Shown: positions 1 through 7,791 of the stretch, piece after piece
Numbering within the stretch: position 1 is the stretch's first letter
How the letters are laid out: the number at the start of each line of letters is the position of its first letter
Assembly (NCBI RefSeq): GCF_000725485.1
Contig: NZ_JOAG01000007.1
Coordinates: forward strand, 62,001-126,000
Origin: Nonomuraea candida
GTDB taxonomy: Bacteria; Actinomycetota; Actinomycetes; Streptosporangiales; Streptosporangiaceae
DNA: 64,000 nt
Direction of reading: 5' to 3'
Translations under genes and position numbers: made by a program
Notes under the pieces: model-generated
What the model was told of the DNA's origin: nothing
What the model saw: the letters and a program-made list of their open reading frames with translations, nothing else
The model's database searches: none

Positions 1-9
1 CACGCGGAT

Positions 10-36
10 GCCCCGCGGCCGTGCGGGCCGCGGGGC
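10..36. terminator. GC-rich hairpin after the first monooxygenase gene
   Basis: An 11-bp perfect stem (10-20 with 26-36) with a 5-nt loop lies 16 bp past the stop codon of the minus-strand monooxygenase gene. No clear U tract follows. It is the likely terminator of that transcript. Confidence 0.6.
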
Positions 37-52
37 AGCTGCGGAGGGGGCG

Positions 53-1237
53 TCAGATGTAGAGGGTGTTGGGCTCAAGGCCGCACAGCACCCGGCCGTA
101 CAGCTCGGTGTTGGTGTTGGGGTGCATCAGCGCGTGCAGGTTGGCGCTCTGCACGTCGCGCAGGATGCGCTGGATCGGCACGTCGGAGTAGATGGACGAG
201 CCGCCGCTCGCCGAGGCCAGGATGTCCACGGCCTCCTTGGCCAGCGAGCACACCGCGCCCATGTCGGCGCGGACCCGGGCCCGCTCCTCCACGGTCCACT
301 GCTCGCCGCGCTCGCTCTTGCCGTCCACGGTGTCGGCCAGCCGCTCGGCGTGGAACTGGGCCTGGTCGATCTTGAGCGTGGCCGTGGCGACCTGGTGGTG
401 GGTGAGAGGCGCCTGGCTCTGCTGCTCGTACGCCGTGTAGGTGATCTTGCGTCCCGGCAGGCGCTCCAGGAACGCCGTCTTCGCCGCCTTGGCCAGGCCG
501 AGCACGGTGCCGACCGAGGAGGCGGAGGCCACGGGCAGCAGCGGGGCCCGGTAGATCGGGATGTCGGCGTTCAGGCGGGAGGCGTACTGCTCCTGCAGCA
601 CCGCGGGCAGCGGCAGCACCCGGTCGGCCGGGATGAACACGTCCTGCGCGACCGTGCTGACGCTGCCGGTGCCCTGGAGCCCGGTCGTGTGCCAGTCGTC
701 GATGATCTGCAGCTCCGAGGTGGGCACCAGCGCCATGATCGGCATGGGCTGCTGGTCGGGCCCGACCTGGATGGCCACGATCTCCTGCCAGTGGCTGTGC
801 CAGGCGCCGCTGACGAAGCCCCACTTGCCGTTGACCACGACGCCGCCGTCCACCGGGGCGGCCATCGCGGTGGGGCTCAGCGTCCCGCACACCCGCACGT
901 CGGGGGTCGAGAACACCTCGGCCTGCACGTGGTCGGGGAACAGGCACACCATCCACGTCGGGATCCAGTAGACCGAGGCGGTCCACGCGGCGGATCCGTC
1001 GGCCTGTCCCAGCTCGGCCCCCACCTCGACCAGGGTGCGGGTGTTGCACTCGTAGCCGCCGAAGCGCTCGGGCACCCTCATCCTGAAGACGCCGGCGTCG
1101 GCCAGGGCCTCGATCGTCTCCTCGTGCAGGCGCCGGTTCTGCTCGGCCCAGGCCGCGTTGGCCTTCAGGACCGGTGCGAGCGCGGACACCCGCCGCACGA
1201 ACTCCTCCCGGGCCGGAACCTCCGTCGTCGTCACCAT
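53..1237 (-). CDS. acyl-CoA-dehydrogenase-fold flavin monooxygenase
   Basis: 394 residues with the acyl-CoA dehydrogenase fold as used by class D, FADH2-dependent monooxygenases (HpaB/HsaA-type phenol hydroxylases and KijD3-type amino-sugar N-oxygenases are both in this fold). The region VPERFGGYE near residue 57 and the NGKWGFVSG stretch near residue 138 match that fold; the acyl-CoA dehydrogenase catalytic glutamate context is not seen. GAGGAGG lies immediately upstream, only 2-3 nt from ATG, so the next codon (GTG) could be the true start. It would need a separate flavin reductase, and none is in the window. The substrate could be an aromatic acyl-carrier intermediate or the amino sugar; the sequence does not decide. 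A paralogue lies at 51359-52594. Confidence 0.8.
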   Translation of the reverse strand: MVTTTEVPAREEFVRRVSALAPVLKANAAWAEQNRRLHEETIEALADAGVFRMRVPERFGGYECNTRTLVEVGAELGQADGSAAWTASVYWIPTWMVCLFPDHVQAEVFSTPDVRVCGTLSPTAMAAPVDGGVVVNGKWGFVSGAWHSHWQEIVAIQVGPDQQPMPIMALVPTSELQIIDDWHTTGLQGTGSVSTVAQDVFIPADRVLPLPAVLQEQYASRLNADIPIYRAPLLPVASASSVGTVLGLAKAAKTAFLERLPGRKITYTAYEQQSQAPLTHHQVATATLKIDQAQFHAERLADTVDGKSERGEQWTVEERARVRADMGAVCSLAKEAVDILASASGGSSIYSDVPIQRILRDVQSANLHALMHPNTNTELYGRVLCGLEPNTLYI

Positions 1238-1370
1238 TTCCTCCTCATGTTCCCTGCGGGACGCTCCAGTGGTCCCTCGGACGGGCCGCTGCGGCCGCGT
1301 GTCCCCGCGGCCCAGCGGTCGAGCGGGTCGAAGCTCGCGCGTCGTGCGCGGACCCGCTCGGGCGACGCGG

Positions 1371-1646
1371 TCAGACGGGGGACGTGACCTTCGCCGCGGC
1401 GGCGACCCTGAGCACCAGAGCCTCCAGGTTGGGGTCCTCCTCGAAGATGTCGCCCACCTCGATGGCGACGCCCAGCTCCTCCTCGATGCGCGACACGATG
1501 CGGATCGCGGAGATCGACTCGCCCTCCAGATCGAAGAACGTCGCGTCCGCCATGTCGGCCGGCACGTCGAGCACGTACCGCCAGATCTCGCCGACCTTTT
1601 CCTCGATAAGGGAGAAACTCAGCTCGCTTTCCCGATTATCAGCCAT
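1371..1646 (-). CDS. free-standing peptidyl/acyl carrier protein
   Basis: A 91-residue carrier protein. The phosphopantetheine attachment serine is in the sequence EGESISAIRI near residue 47, a variant of the usual GGDS/GxDS motif. GGAGG lies 7 nt before ATG, which fixes this start over longer readings. A stand-alone carrier next to beta-tyrosine genes is the arrangement known from C-1027 (SgcC2), where tyrosine-derived beta-amino acid is tethered while it is tailored. Here the A domains at 37454 and 56035, the aminomutase, the HpaB-like hydroxylase and the stand-alone condensation enzyme at 13761 are possible partners. The gene has its own promoter box at 1756-1771. Which amino acid it carries is inferred, not seen. 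Confidence 0.85.
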   Translation of the reverse strand: MADNRESELSFSLIEEKVGEIWRYVLDVPADMADATFFDLEGESISAIRIVSRIEEELGVAIEVGDIFEEDPNLEALVLRVAAAAKVTSPV

Positions 1647-1755
1647 CCGGCGCCCTCCACTCCCGAAATCCCACTTGTAGGCGCGTGGCCCGCGAACGGA
1701 TACCCGCCCTGAATACCGGTTCCTGCGGATATCGTCACAGGCCGGGTGGGCGCTC

Positions 1756-1771
1756 ACATCTTTGAGAATGC
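1756..1771 (-). promoter_or_regulatory. cluster promoter box, carrier-protein gene
   Basis: On the minus strand reads GCATTCTCAAAGATGT, followed after 18 bp by TGACGAT (1737-1731). Matches the repeated box; the carrier-protein ATG is 85 bp further on. Confidence 0.7.
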
Positions 1772-1793
1772 GGAAAACCGGATGGCCGATCGG

Positions 1794-1809
1794 GCACGGC
1801 AGGAGAAAG
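1794..1809 (+). promoter_or_regulatory. cluster promoter box (degenerate), SgcJ-like gene
   Basis: Reads GCACGGCAGGAGAAAG, then 18 bp, then TTAAGGT at 1828-1834. The first 13 bases fit the repeated box, the last three do not. Faces the gene starting at 1919. Confidence 0.5.
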
Positions 1810-1918
1810 CCCGCGGCGCACGCGGAGTTAAGGTCGCGGAAGGTCTGGCCGGCGGCGGCCGGCTGTTTTCCCGGCCGCCGCGCGGCCCCTGCTTTCACCC
1901 TGAGTGGAGGACGAAGGA

Positions 1919-2326
1919 ATGAGCGCTACAACCACCATCGACGACGCGACCGCCATCCGCGAGGTGCCCGCGCGCATCATGAGCGCGTGGGCGCAGAACG
2001 ACGGCGACGCCTTCGCCGACGTGTTCACCGAGGACGCCACGATGATCCTGCCCGGCGGCATCTACGCGACCGGGCGCAACAACATCGCCTCGTTCATGGG
2101 CGCCGCCTTCGCCGGCCCCTACAAAGGCTCGCGGGTGTTCGGCGAGCCGATCTCGGCCAAGATCCTCGGGCCGGAGGCCGCGGTGCTGGTCACCAAGGGC
2201 GGGGTTCTCGTGGGCGAGGAGACCGAGGTCGCGCCGGAGCGGGCCGTCCGCGCCACCTGGGTGCTGGCCAAGCAGGAGGGCCGCTGGTACATCACGGCCT
2301 ACCAGAACACCCCCATCGGCGCCTGA
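1919..2326 (+). CDS. SgcJ/EcaC-type NTF2-like (SnoaL-fold) protein
   Basis: 135 residues with the NTF2/SnoaL-like pattern: an N-terminal helix, then AWAQNDGDAFADVFTEDATM typical of the family, and a sheet ending in an aromatic strand (GRWYITAYQNTP). Proteins of this group (SgcJ, EcaC) recur in enediyne and other aromatic polyketide clusters; their reaction is mostly undefined. GGAGG 8 nt before ATG 1919 decides the start over an in-frame GTG at 1904, which is part of the ribosome-binding region itself. It is followed at 2347 by a strong hairpin, so it is a single-gene transcript. Its presence is weak support for an enediyne-type product. Confidence 0.75.
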   Translation: MSATTTIDDATAIREVPARIMSAWAQNDGDAFADVFTEDATMILPGGIYATGRNNIASFMGAAFAGPYKGSRVFGEPISAKILGPEAAVLVTKGGVLVGEETEVAPERAVRATWVLAKQEGRWYITAYQNTPIGA

Positions 2327-2346
2327 CCCGGCGTCCCACTCCCGGG

Positions 2347-2393
2347 CACGACGACGACCGACCGGCCGGAAGGGCCGGTCGGTCGTCGTCGTG
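2347..2393. terminator. 21-bp perfect hairpin between convergent genes
   Basis: A perfect 21-bp stem (2347-2367 with 2373-2393) with a 5-nt loop, 20 bp after the SgcJ-like gene and before the convergent nucleotidyltransferase gene; it may stop transcription from both sides. Confidence 0.8.
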
Positions 2394-2399
2394 TACGGG

Positions 2400-2550
2400 G
2401 TCCATCACCGGCCGGCCGGCGTGCCTTCGGGCCCGCCACCGGCCGGACGGCGTGCCTGCCGGGCCCGCCACCGGCCGGACCGCGTGCCCGCGCGCCCACC
2501 GGCCGGCCGGCGTGGTCGCGGGCCGGCCGGCGTGGTCGCGGGCCGGCCGA
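2400..2550. repeat. GGCCGGC-rich degenerate tandem repeats
   Basis: Imperfect copies of a roughly 30-36-bp unit built on CACCGGCCGG(A/C)CGGCGTG fill the gap between the two convergent genes. The last part is a near-exact 20-bp duplication (GGCCGGCCGGCGTGGTCGCG). No coding function is seen. Confidence 0.6.
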
Positions 2551-2596
2551 TGAGCGCGGTCCCGGGCCGCCGCGGACCCTGCGGCGGCCCGGGACG

Positions 2597-3622
2597 TCAG
2601 CGGACGGCGGGGGCGATCTCGACGCGGGTGTTGTCGCCGACCAGCAGCCGGTACGGCACCGCGTCCACGCCGGCCGGCTCGATGACGGCCGAGCGCCCCA
2701 CGATCGAGCCGTGCATCCCGGGCACCTCCAGGATCGAGGCCCCGTCCAGCACGATGGAGTCGCTCAGCCGGGTGCCGCGCAGCACGCAGTCGCGGCCGAT
2801 GGAGACGTTCGGCCCGATGAGGCAGTCCTCGATGATCGTGTTCGCGCCCACGATCGCCGGCCCCTCGATCCGGGAGCGCACGACCCGCGCGGTGGGGTCG
2901 AGCTCGACCCGGCCGCCCAGCAGCCGCCGGTTGCATTCGAGCACGTCGTCGGGCCTGCCGGTGTCCTTCCAGAACCCCCGGTACTCGGTGGCCCTGACCG
3001 GCAGCCCCCGGGAGACCAGCCACTGCACGGCGTCGGTGATCTCCAGCTCGCCGCGCCGGCTGGGCGCGATGGCGGCCACGGCCTCGTGCACGGCCGCGGT
3101 GAAGAAGTAGACGCCCACCATGGCCAGGTCGCTGCGGGGGCGGCGCGGCTTCTCGGTCAGCCGCCGCACGGCGCCGTCCCGGCCGAGCTCCACGACGCCG
3201 AACGCCCGGGGGTCGGCCACCCGCTGCGTCACCACCTGGGCGGCCGGCCGCCGGGCGCGGAAGTCGGCGGCGATCCCGGCGAGCCCGTCGGCCAGGATGA
3301 TGTCGCCGAGGTACATGACGAAGTCGTCCCCGCCGAGGAAGCCGCGCGCCAGCCGTACGGCGTGGGCCAGCCCCAGGGGGGCGCCCTGCGGGATGTAGGT
3401 GACCCGCACGCCGAGCGACGAGCCGTCCCCGATCACCGCGGCGATCTCCGAGGCCCAGGAGCCGACGATCACGCCGACCTCGCGCACCCCCAGGTCGCGG
3501 ATGTTCGCCAGCACGTGCTCCAGCACGGGCCGGCCCGCGATCGGGATGAGCTGCTTCGGCATCGAGTAGCTGAAGGGGCGCAGGCGGGTGCCTGACCCGC
3601 CGGCCAAGACCAGTGCCTTCAT
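2597..3622 (-). CDS. glucose-1-phosphate nucleotidylyltransferase, long form with beta-helix tail
   Basis: 341 residues. N-terminal nucleotidyltransferase signature GGSGTRLRPFSYSMPKQ (residues 8-24), the YLGDI metal-site motif and EITDAVQWL; the C-terminal third is a left-handed beta-helix of hexapeptide repeats (IVGANTIIEDCLIGPNVSIG). This is the StrD-like long RmlA type that makes dTDP-glucose (UTP use is possible). Starts the nucleotide-sugar route that continues with the dehydrogenase at 5121 and the decarboxylase-like enzyme at 21761. It lies 19 bp downstream of the 3-dehydrase gene, so the two are probably one transcript, opposite the dehydrogenase gene. Confidence 0.9.
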   Translation of the reverse strand: MKALVLAGGSGTRLRPFSYSMPKQLIPIAGRPVLEHVLANIRDLGVREVGVIVGSWASEIAAVIGDGSSLGVRVTYIPQGAPLGLAHAVRLARGFLGGDDFVMYLGDIILADGLAGIAADFRARRPAAQVVTQRVADPRAFGVVELGRDGAVRRLTEKPRRPRSDLAMVGVYFFTAAVHEAVAAIAPSRRGELEITDAVQWLVSRGLPVRATEYRGFWKDTGRPDDVLECNRRLLGGRVELDPTARVVRSRIEGPAIVGANTIIEDCLIGPNVSIGRDCVLRGTRLSDSIVLDGASILEVPGMHGSIVGRSAVIEPAGVDAVPYRLLVGDNTRVEIAPAVR

Positions 3623-3641
3623 CTCAGGTCATCCGCTCAGG

Positions 3642-4946
3642 TCAGCCACGGTTCGCGACGAATTCCTTGAAGGAGGCCACGACGTAGTCGATCATCTGGT
3701 CGGACAGGCCCGGGTAGACGCCGACGTGGAACGTCTGCGTCATGATGATGTCGGTGTTGGTCAGCTCGCCGACGACCCGGTGGGGCTGGTCGGCGTAGGC
3801 GGGGTGGCGCAGCAGGTTGCCCGCGAAGAGCCGGCGGGTGCCGATCTTGCGCTCCTCCAGGAAGTCCACCAGCTCCTTGGAGGAGAACGGCGCGTCGGGG
3901 TCGACCGTGACGACGAAGCCGTACCAGCTCGGGTCGCTGCGCGGGGTGGCCTCCGGCAGGAGCAGGTGGGGCACGCCCTCCAGCCCTTCGCGCAGCCGCC
4001 GCCAGTTGCGCCGCCTGGCGGCGCAGAAGTCGTCGAGCTTGTCGAGCTGGCTGAGGCCGAGCGCGGCCTGCAGCTCCGTGATCTTGAGGTTGTACCCGAC
4101 GTGCGAGTAGATGTACTTGTGGTCGTAGCCGTGCGGCAGCGAGCCCATCTGGTAGTTGAAGCGCTTGAGGCAGGTGTTGCTCTCGCCCGGCTCGCACCAG
4201 CAGTCCCGGCCCCAGTCCCGCAGCGACTCGACGATGCGCGACAGCAGGAGGTTCGAGGTCAGCACGCAGCCGCCCTCCCCCATCGTCATGTGGTGCGCGG
4301 GGTAGAAGCTGACGGTGGTGATGTCGCCGAAGGTGCCGACCGGCTCCCCGTCGTAGGTGGAGCCGACGGCGTCGCAGCTGTCCTCGACGAGGAAGAGCTC
4401 GTGCCGGGCGGCCAGCTCGGCCATCTCGGCCACCGGGAACGGGTTGCCGACCGTGTGCGCGATCATGATCGCCCTGGTCTTCGGCCCGATCGCCCGCGCC
4501 ACCATGTCCACGGTGGGGTTGTACGTGCCGAGCTCCACGTCCACGAAGACCGGCACCAGGCCGTTCTGCAGGATCGGGTTGACCGTCGTCGGGAAGGCCG
4601 CCGCGACCGTGATCACCTCGTCGCCGGGCCGCAGCCGGGCGTCCTCCAGGCGGTGCGACGTCAGCGCCGACAGGGCCAGCAGGTTGGCCGACGAGCCCGA
4701 GTTCGTCAGCAGCGCCTTGCGTCGCTTCATCTTGCGGGCGAAGACCGACTCGAACTTGCGCGCCCTGCTCCCGCCGGCGACCCGCAGGTCGAGGGCCGCC
4801 TCGACCAGCGCCACCCGGTCCTCGACGTCATGCACCGCCCCCGTGGGCCAGATCTCGGTGACGCCCGGCTCGAAATCAGCGGCGGCCGCCACGTCGTCGT
4901 GGTATTTGCGCACCTCGTCGAGTATCAACGCCTTGTGTTCATTCAT
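3642..4946 (-). CDS. RfbH/E1-type NDP-4-keto-sugar 3-dehydrase (PLP, [2Fe-2S])
   Basis: 434 residues, DegT/DnrJ aminotransferase fold, but in the sequence FYPAHHMTMGEGG the PLP lysine is replaced by histidine (about residue 219), the mark of the E1/RfbH/ColD dehydrases. The iron-sulfur ligand spacing known for E1 is exact: Cys191-x57-Cys249-x1-Cys251-x7-Cys259. The predicted reaction is removal of the C3 hydroxyl of an NDP-4-keto sugar by one-electron reduction. ATG 4946 has AAGGG 8 nt upstream and gives the family length (about 437). The usual partner is an iron-sulfur flavin reductase; no dedicated one is in the window. Whether the substrate is a hexose or the pentose implied by neighbouring genes is open. 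Confidence 0.88.
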   Translation of the reverse strand: MNEHKALILDEVRKYHDDVAAAADFEPGVTEIWPTGAVHDVEDRVALVEAALDLRVAGGSRARKFESVFARKMKRRKALLTNSGSSANLLALSALTSHRLEDARLRPGDEVITVAAAFPTTVNPILQNGLVPVFVDVELGTYNPTVDMVARAIGPKTRAIMIAHTVGNPFPVAEMAELAARHELFLVEDSCDAVGSTYDGEPVGTFGDITTVSFYPAHHMTMGEGGCVLTSNLLLSRIVESLRDWGRDCWCEPGESNTCLKRFNYQMGSLPHGYDHKYIYSHVGYNLKITELQAALGLSQLDKLDDFCAARRRNWRRLREGLEGVPHLLLPEATPRSDPSWYGFVVTVDPDAPFSSKELVDFLEERKIGTRRLFAGNLLRHPAYADQPHRVVGELTNTDIIMTQTFHVGVYPGLSDQMIDYVVASFKEFVANRG

Positions 4947-5002
4947 TTGTCGGCCCTTCGTCGATGCACCACTCCACAGGATCGGGCACCGCCCGGCACG
5001 CT

Positions 5003-5018
5003 GCATCTCCCGTATTGC
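5003..5018 (-). promoter_or_regulatory. cluster promoter box, 3-dehydrase operon
   Basis: Minus strand GCAATACGGGAGATGC, then 18 bp, then CGATCCT. A consensus-like copy, back to back with the copy at 5031 with 12 bp between. Confidence 0.75.
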
Positions 5019-5030
5019 CCAGCGCGGCCC

Positions 5031-5046
5031 GCAAGGCAAAAGATGC
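5031..5046 (+). promoter_or_regulatory. cluster promoter box, sugar dehydrogenase
   Basis: Plus strand GCAAGGCAAAAGATGC, then 18 bp, then TTGTCCT near 5065. Faces the dehydrogenase gene at 5121. Confidence 0.7.
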
Positions 5047-5120
5047 GGCTCACCGGAAATTGGGTTGTCCTGGCAATCAGGAAATCCACCGGGTTGTGAA
5101 CGCACTACTGGGGAGCATTT

Positions 5121-6467
5121 ATGCGACGTCCACGCGAAAATGAGCGCCCAAAAGTGGCGGTCATCGGCCTGGGCTATGTGGGCTCCTGTTACGCGGCCAT
5201 CCTCGCCGAACGCGGCTGGCACGTGACGGGCGTCGACACGAACGCTCGGCTGATCGAAGAGCTGATGGAGGGCCATTGCCGCTATCAGGAGGATGGGCTG
5301 GCCCCGCTGCTCCAGGCCGGCATCGTGACGGGGCGGCTCCGCGTGACCACCGACTATTCCGCCATCCGGGCGGCCGACGTCGTGCTGCTGGCGGTCGGCA
5401 CGCCGGTGCGCACCGACGGCTCGCTGATGGCGGACCAGCTCACCGAGGCGTGCGAGGCGGTGGGCCGCCACCTGCGGGCCGGGCAGCTCGTGCTGGTCAA
5501 GAGCACGGTGCCGCCGGGCACGACGCGTGACCTCGTGCGCCCGCTGCTGGAGCGCGGCGGGCTCACCTGCGGCGCCGACTTCCGCCTGGCCTTCACGCCC
5601 GAGCGGTTCGCCGAGGGCACGGCGCTGCGCGAGCTGCGCTCGCTGCCCATGGTGGTCGGCGGCATGGACGAGCGCGCCACCCGGGACGCGGCCGCGTTCT
5701 GGCGGGAGGCGCTCGGCGTCGAGGTGATCACGCAGGACTCCCCGGAGGCCGCGGAGATCGTCAAGCTGGCCGACAACTGGTGGATCGACCTCAACATCGC
5801 GCTGGCCAACGAGCTGGCCAAGTTCTGTGCCGCCTTCAGCGTGGACGTGCTGGACGTGATCGCGGCCGCCAACACCGTGCCCAAGGGCAAGGGGTCGGTG
5901 AACATCCTGCTGCCCAGCGTGGGCGTCGGCGGCTCGTGCCTGGTCAAGGACCCGTGGATGGTGTGGGACACCGCCCGGCGGCGCGGGGTGGAGCTGCTCA
6001 CGCCGGCCATCGGCCGCGAGGTCAACCTGGGCATGCCGGAGCACACCGCGCAGCTGATCATCGACGCGCTGGTGCGCGGCGGCAAGGACCCGGCCCGGTG
6101 CACGGTCGCCGTGCTGGGGGCGGCGTTCAAGAACAACACCGGCGACCTGCGCGCCACCCCGGTCGAAGGGGTCGTCACGGCCCTGGAGAAGGCGGGCGCG
6201 ACGGTGCGGCTGCACGACCCTCTGGTGGACCCCTTCCAGGCCGAGGCGCTGTTCGGCATCGCGCCGACCGAGACCCTGGAGGAGGCCGTGCGGGACGCGG
6301 ACTGCGTCGCCGTCATGGCCCTGCACCAGGAGTTCGCCGCCCTCGACTTCGCCACGCTGCCGGTGGCGGACTCGTGCCTGGTGATGGACGGGCGGGCCTA
6401 CTACGGCAAGGAGAAGATCGCCGAGCTGCGCGGGCTGGGCTACGAGTACGTGGGCGTCGGGCGCTGA
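5121..6467 (+). CDS. nucleotide-sugar 6-dehydrogenase (NDP-glucose to NDP-glucuronate)
   Basis: 448 residues of the UDP-glucose/GDP-mannose dehydrogenase family. Rossmann motif VIGLGYVGSCYAAILAE near residues 14-30; central domain; catalytic cysteine in GVGGSCLVKD near residue 276 (the common form is GGSCFPKD); C-terminal NAD-binding half VAVLGAAFKNNTGDLRATP. GGGGAG lies 5 nt before ATG. In this context it most simply oxidises dTDP- or UDP-glucose to the glucuronate for decarboxylation to a pentose, as CalS8 does in calicheamicin. Some features (TPERFAEGTALRELRSLP) also resemble NDP-HexNAc dehydrogenases, so the substrate is inferred. Ends at a very strong bidirectional hairpin. Confidence 0.88.
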   Translation: MRRPRENERPKVAVIGLGYVGSCYAAILAERGWHVTGVDTNARLIEELMEGHCRYQEDGLAPLLQAGIVTGRLRVTTDYSAIRAADVVLLAVGTPVRTDGSLMADQLTEACEAVGRHLRAGQLVLVKSTVPPGTTRDLVRPLLERGGLTCGADFRLAFTPERFAEGTALRELRSLPMVVGGMDERATRDAAAFWREALGVEVITQDSPEAAEIVKLADNWWIDLNIALANELAKFCAAFSVDVLDVIAAANTVPKGKGSVNILLPSVGVGGSCLVKDPWMVWDTARRRGVELLTPAIGREVNLGMPEHTAQLIIDALVRGGKDPARCTVAVLGAAFKNNTGDLRATPVEGVVTALEKAGATVRLHDPLVDPFQAEALFGIAPTETLEEAVRDADCVAVMALHQEFAALDFATLPVADSCLVMDGRAYYGKEKIAELRGLGYEYVGVGR

Positions 6468-6482
6468 GCCGCCCGACGACGC

Positions 6483-6523
6483 GGAAGGGGCCGTCGCCGA
6501 TCCGATCGGCGACGGCCCCTTCC
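6483..6523. terminator. 19-bp perfect hairpin between convergent genes
   Basis: Stem 6483-6501 pairs perfectly with 6505-6523 around a 3-nt loop, followed by GTTT. It sits 15 bp after the sugar dehydrogenase and 57 bp before the convergent kynureninase stop; it can serve both. Confidence 0.9.
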
Positions 6524-6579
6524 GTTTCCGCAGCGCTGCTCCTTCCGTTCTCGCTCATCCGCGGCGCGGTCCTTTCCGT

Positions 6580-7791
6580 TCACGCCTGCCGTGGCCCGGC
6601 TCCCACCGCGCCGCTCGCCCGCACGGCGGACAGTTCGGCTTCCAGGGCGTCCATGGCGGCGTCGAGCTGGGCGTCCGACAGGTACGGCGCGGGGCCGAGC
6701 CGCAGCGTCGTGCCGCGGCTGTCGGCCAGCACGCCCCGCGCGGCCAGCCCCTCGCGCAGCCGCGCCGCGTGCGGCGAGCGCAGCGCGAGGAAGGCGCCGA
6801 GCCGCTCGGGCGGCGTGCCGGTGTCCCTGCTGATCAGCCCGCCGGTGTCCATGGCGTCGAAGCGGGCGCGCAGCCGGGCGAGCTGGCGCAGGGAGACGCT
6901 GCGCAGCAGGCCGGGCGTCAGGCCGTGCTCGGCGAAGAAGCCGAACACGCGGGCCGCCCGGTAGTGGCTGGTCGGGTCGTACGTCGCGCCGGCGAACGCC
7001 TGCGCGCCCGCCGGATAGGCCACCCGGTCCGGCCCCGCCGCCGCGTCCAGCCCGGCGAACTCGGCGAACCAGCCGGTGATCACGGGACGGCGCCGCGCGG
7101 CGTGCGGCGGGACCCGCAGGAAACAGTTCCCTTCCCCGAGCTGGAGGTACTTGTACCCGCCGCCGACGATCCAGGCCGTGGGGATGGCCGCGGCGGAGAA
7201 GGGCACGGCGCCGAGCGCGTGGTAGACGTCCACGAGCAGCTCCGCGCCCCTGCGGTCGCACGTCCCGGCCAGCACGGCCAGGTCGGGCACGATGGCGGCG
7301 CTCTCGTACAGCACGGCCGAGACCAGCACGGCGGCGGTCCGGTCGTCCACCGCCGCCGCCAGCCGTTCCGGCAGGGAGCCGACCGGCTCCGCGGGCACGC
7401 GCACCAGCTCCAGGCCCTCCTCCGCGAGCCGGCCGAGCTGGCGGCGCAGCGTGTGGAACTCGCCGTCGGTGGTGACCAGCCGGGGCCGCGCGGCGAGCGG
7501 CAGCGCGGACAGGAAGCGCAGCACCAGCTCGTGGGTGCTGGCGCCGAGCGCCAGGTCGGCGCCGGGGTCGCCGAGCACGCGGCGGAAGCCGGCCCGCACC
7601 TCCTCCGCCTTGTCCATGGCGCGCGCCCACTTGCCGTCCACGCCGAGCGCGGCGTCCTGGAACGCCTCGATCTGGCCGTCGAGCGCGACGTCCGGCCAGG
7701 CCTGGTGGGAGTGGCCGGTGAGCAGCAGGCGCTCGGAGACGCGGAACATCGTGTAGTGCGGCGCGAGGTACGCCGCCAGGTCGCCGTTCAT
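6580..7791 (-). CDS. kynU: kynureninase
   Basis: 403 residues, PLP fold type I. The PLP lysine lies in IVGGGYKYLQLGEGNCF (about Lys214) and the PLP-binding aspartate in LLVDVYH (about Asp188). Cleaves L-kynurenine to anthranilate and alanine. Its ATG overlaps the stop of the tryptophan dioxygenase gene (ATGA), so the two are translationally coupled, and it is the last gene of the operon ligase-dioxygenase-kynureninase. With the formamidase at 10319 the set makes anthranilate from tryptophan. 3-Hydroxykynurenine could also be accepted, but no kynurenine 3-monooxygenase is in the operon. Confidence 0.88.
   Translation of the reverse strand: MNGDLAAYLAPHYTMFRVSERLLLTGHSHQAWPDVALDGQIEAFQDAALGVDGKWARAMDKAEEVRAGFRRVLGDPGADLALGASTHELVLRFLSALPLAARPRLVTTDGEFHTLRRQLGRLAEEGLELVRVPAEPVGSLPERLAAAVDDRTAAVLVSAVLYESAAIVPDLAVLAGTCDRRGAELLVDVYHALGAVPFSAAAIPTAWIVGGGYKYLQLGEGNCFLRVPPHAARRRPVITGWFAEFAGLDAAAGPDRVAYPAGAQAFAGATYDPTSHYRAARVFGFFAEHGLTPGLLRSVSLRQLARLRARFDAMDTGGLISRDTGTPPERLGAFLALRSPHAARLREGLAARGVLADSRGTTLRLGPAPYLSDAQLDAAMDALEAELSAVRASGAVGAGPRQA

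Noticed and set aside
5003..5046. The paired boxes as one palindromic operator
   Set aside because: The distance between facing copies ranges from 1 to 27 bp and single copies occur, so a fixed dimer site is unlikely.
5354..6355. Long open frames opposite or out of frame with the sugar dehydrogenase and most other genes
   Set aside because: High G+C gives long shadow frames; their products are Arg/Ala/Gly-rich without domains, and the genes on the other frame have full family motifs.
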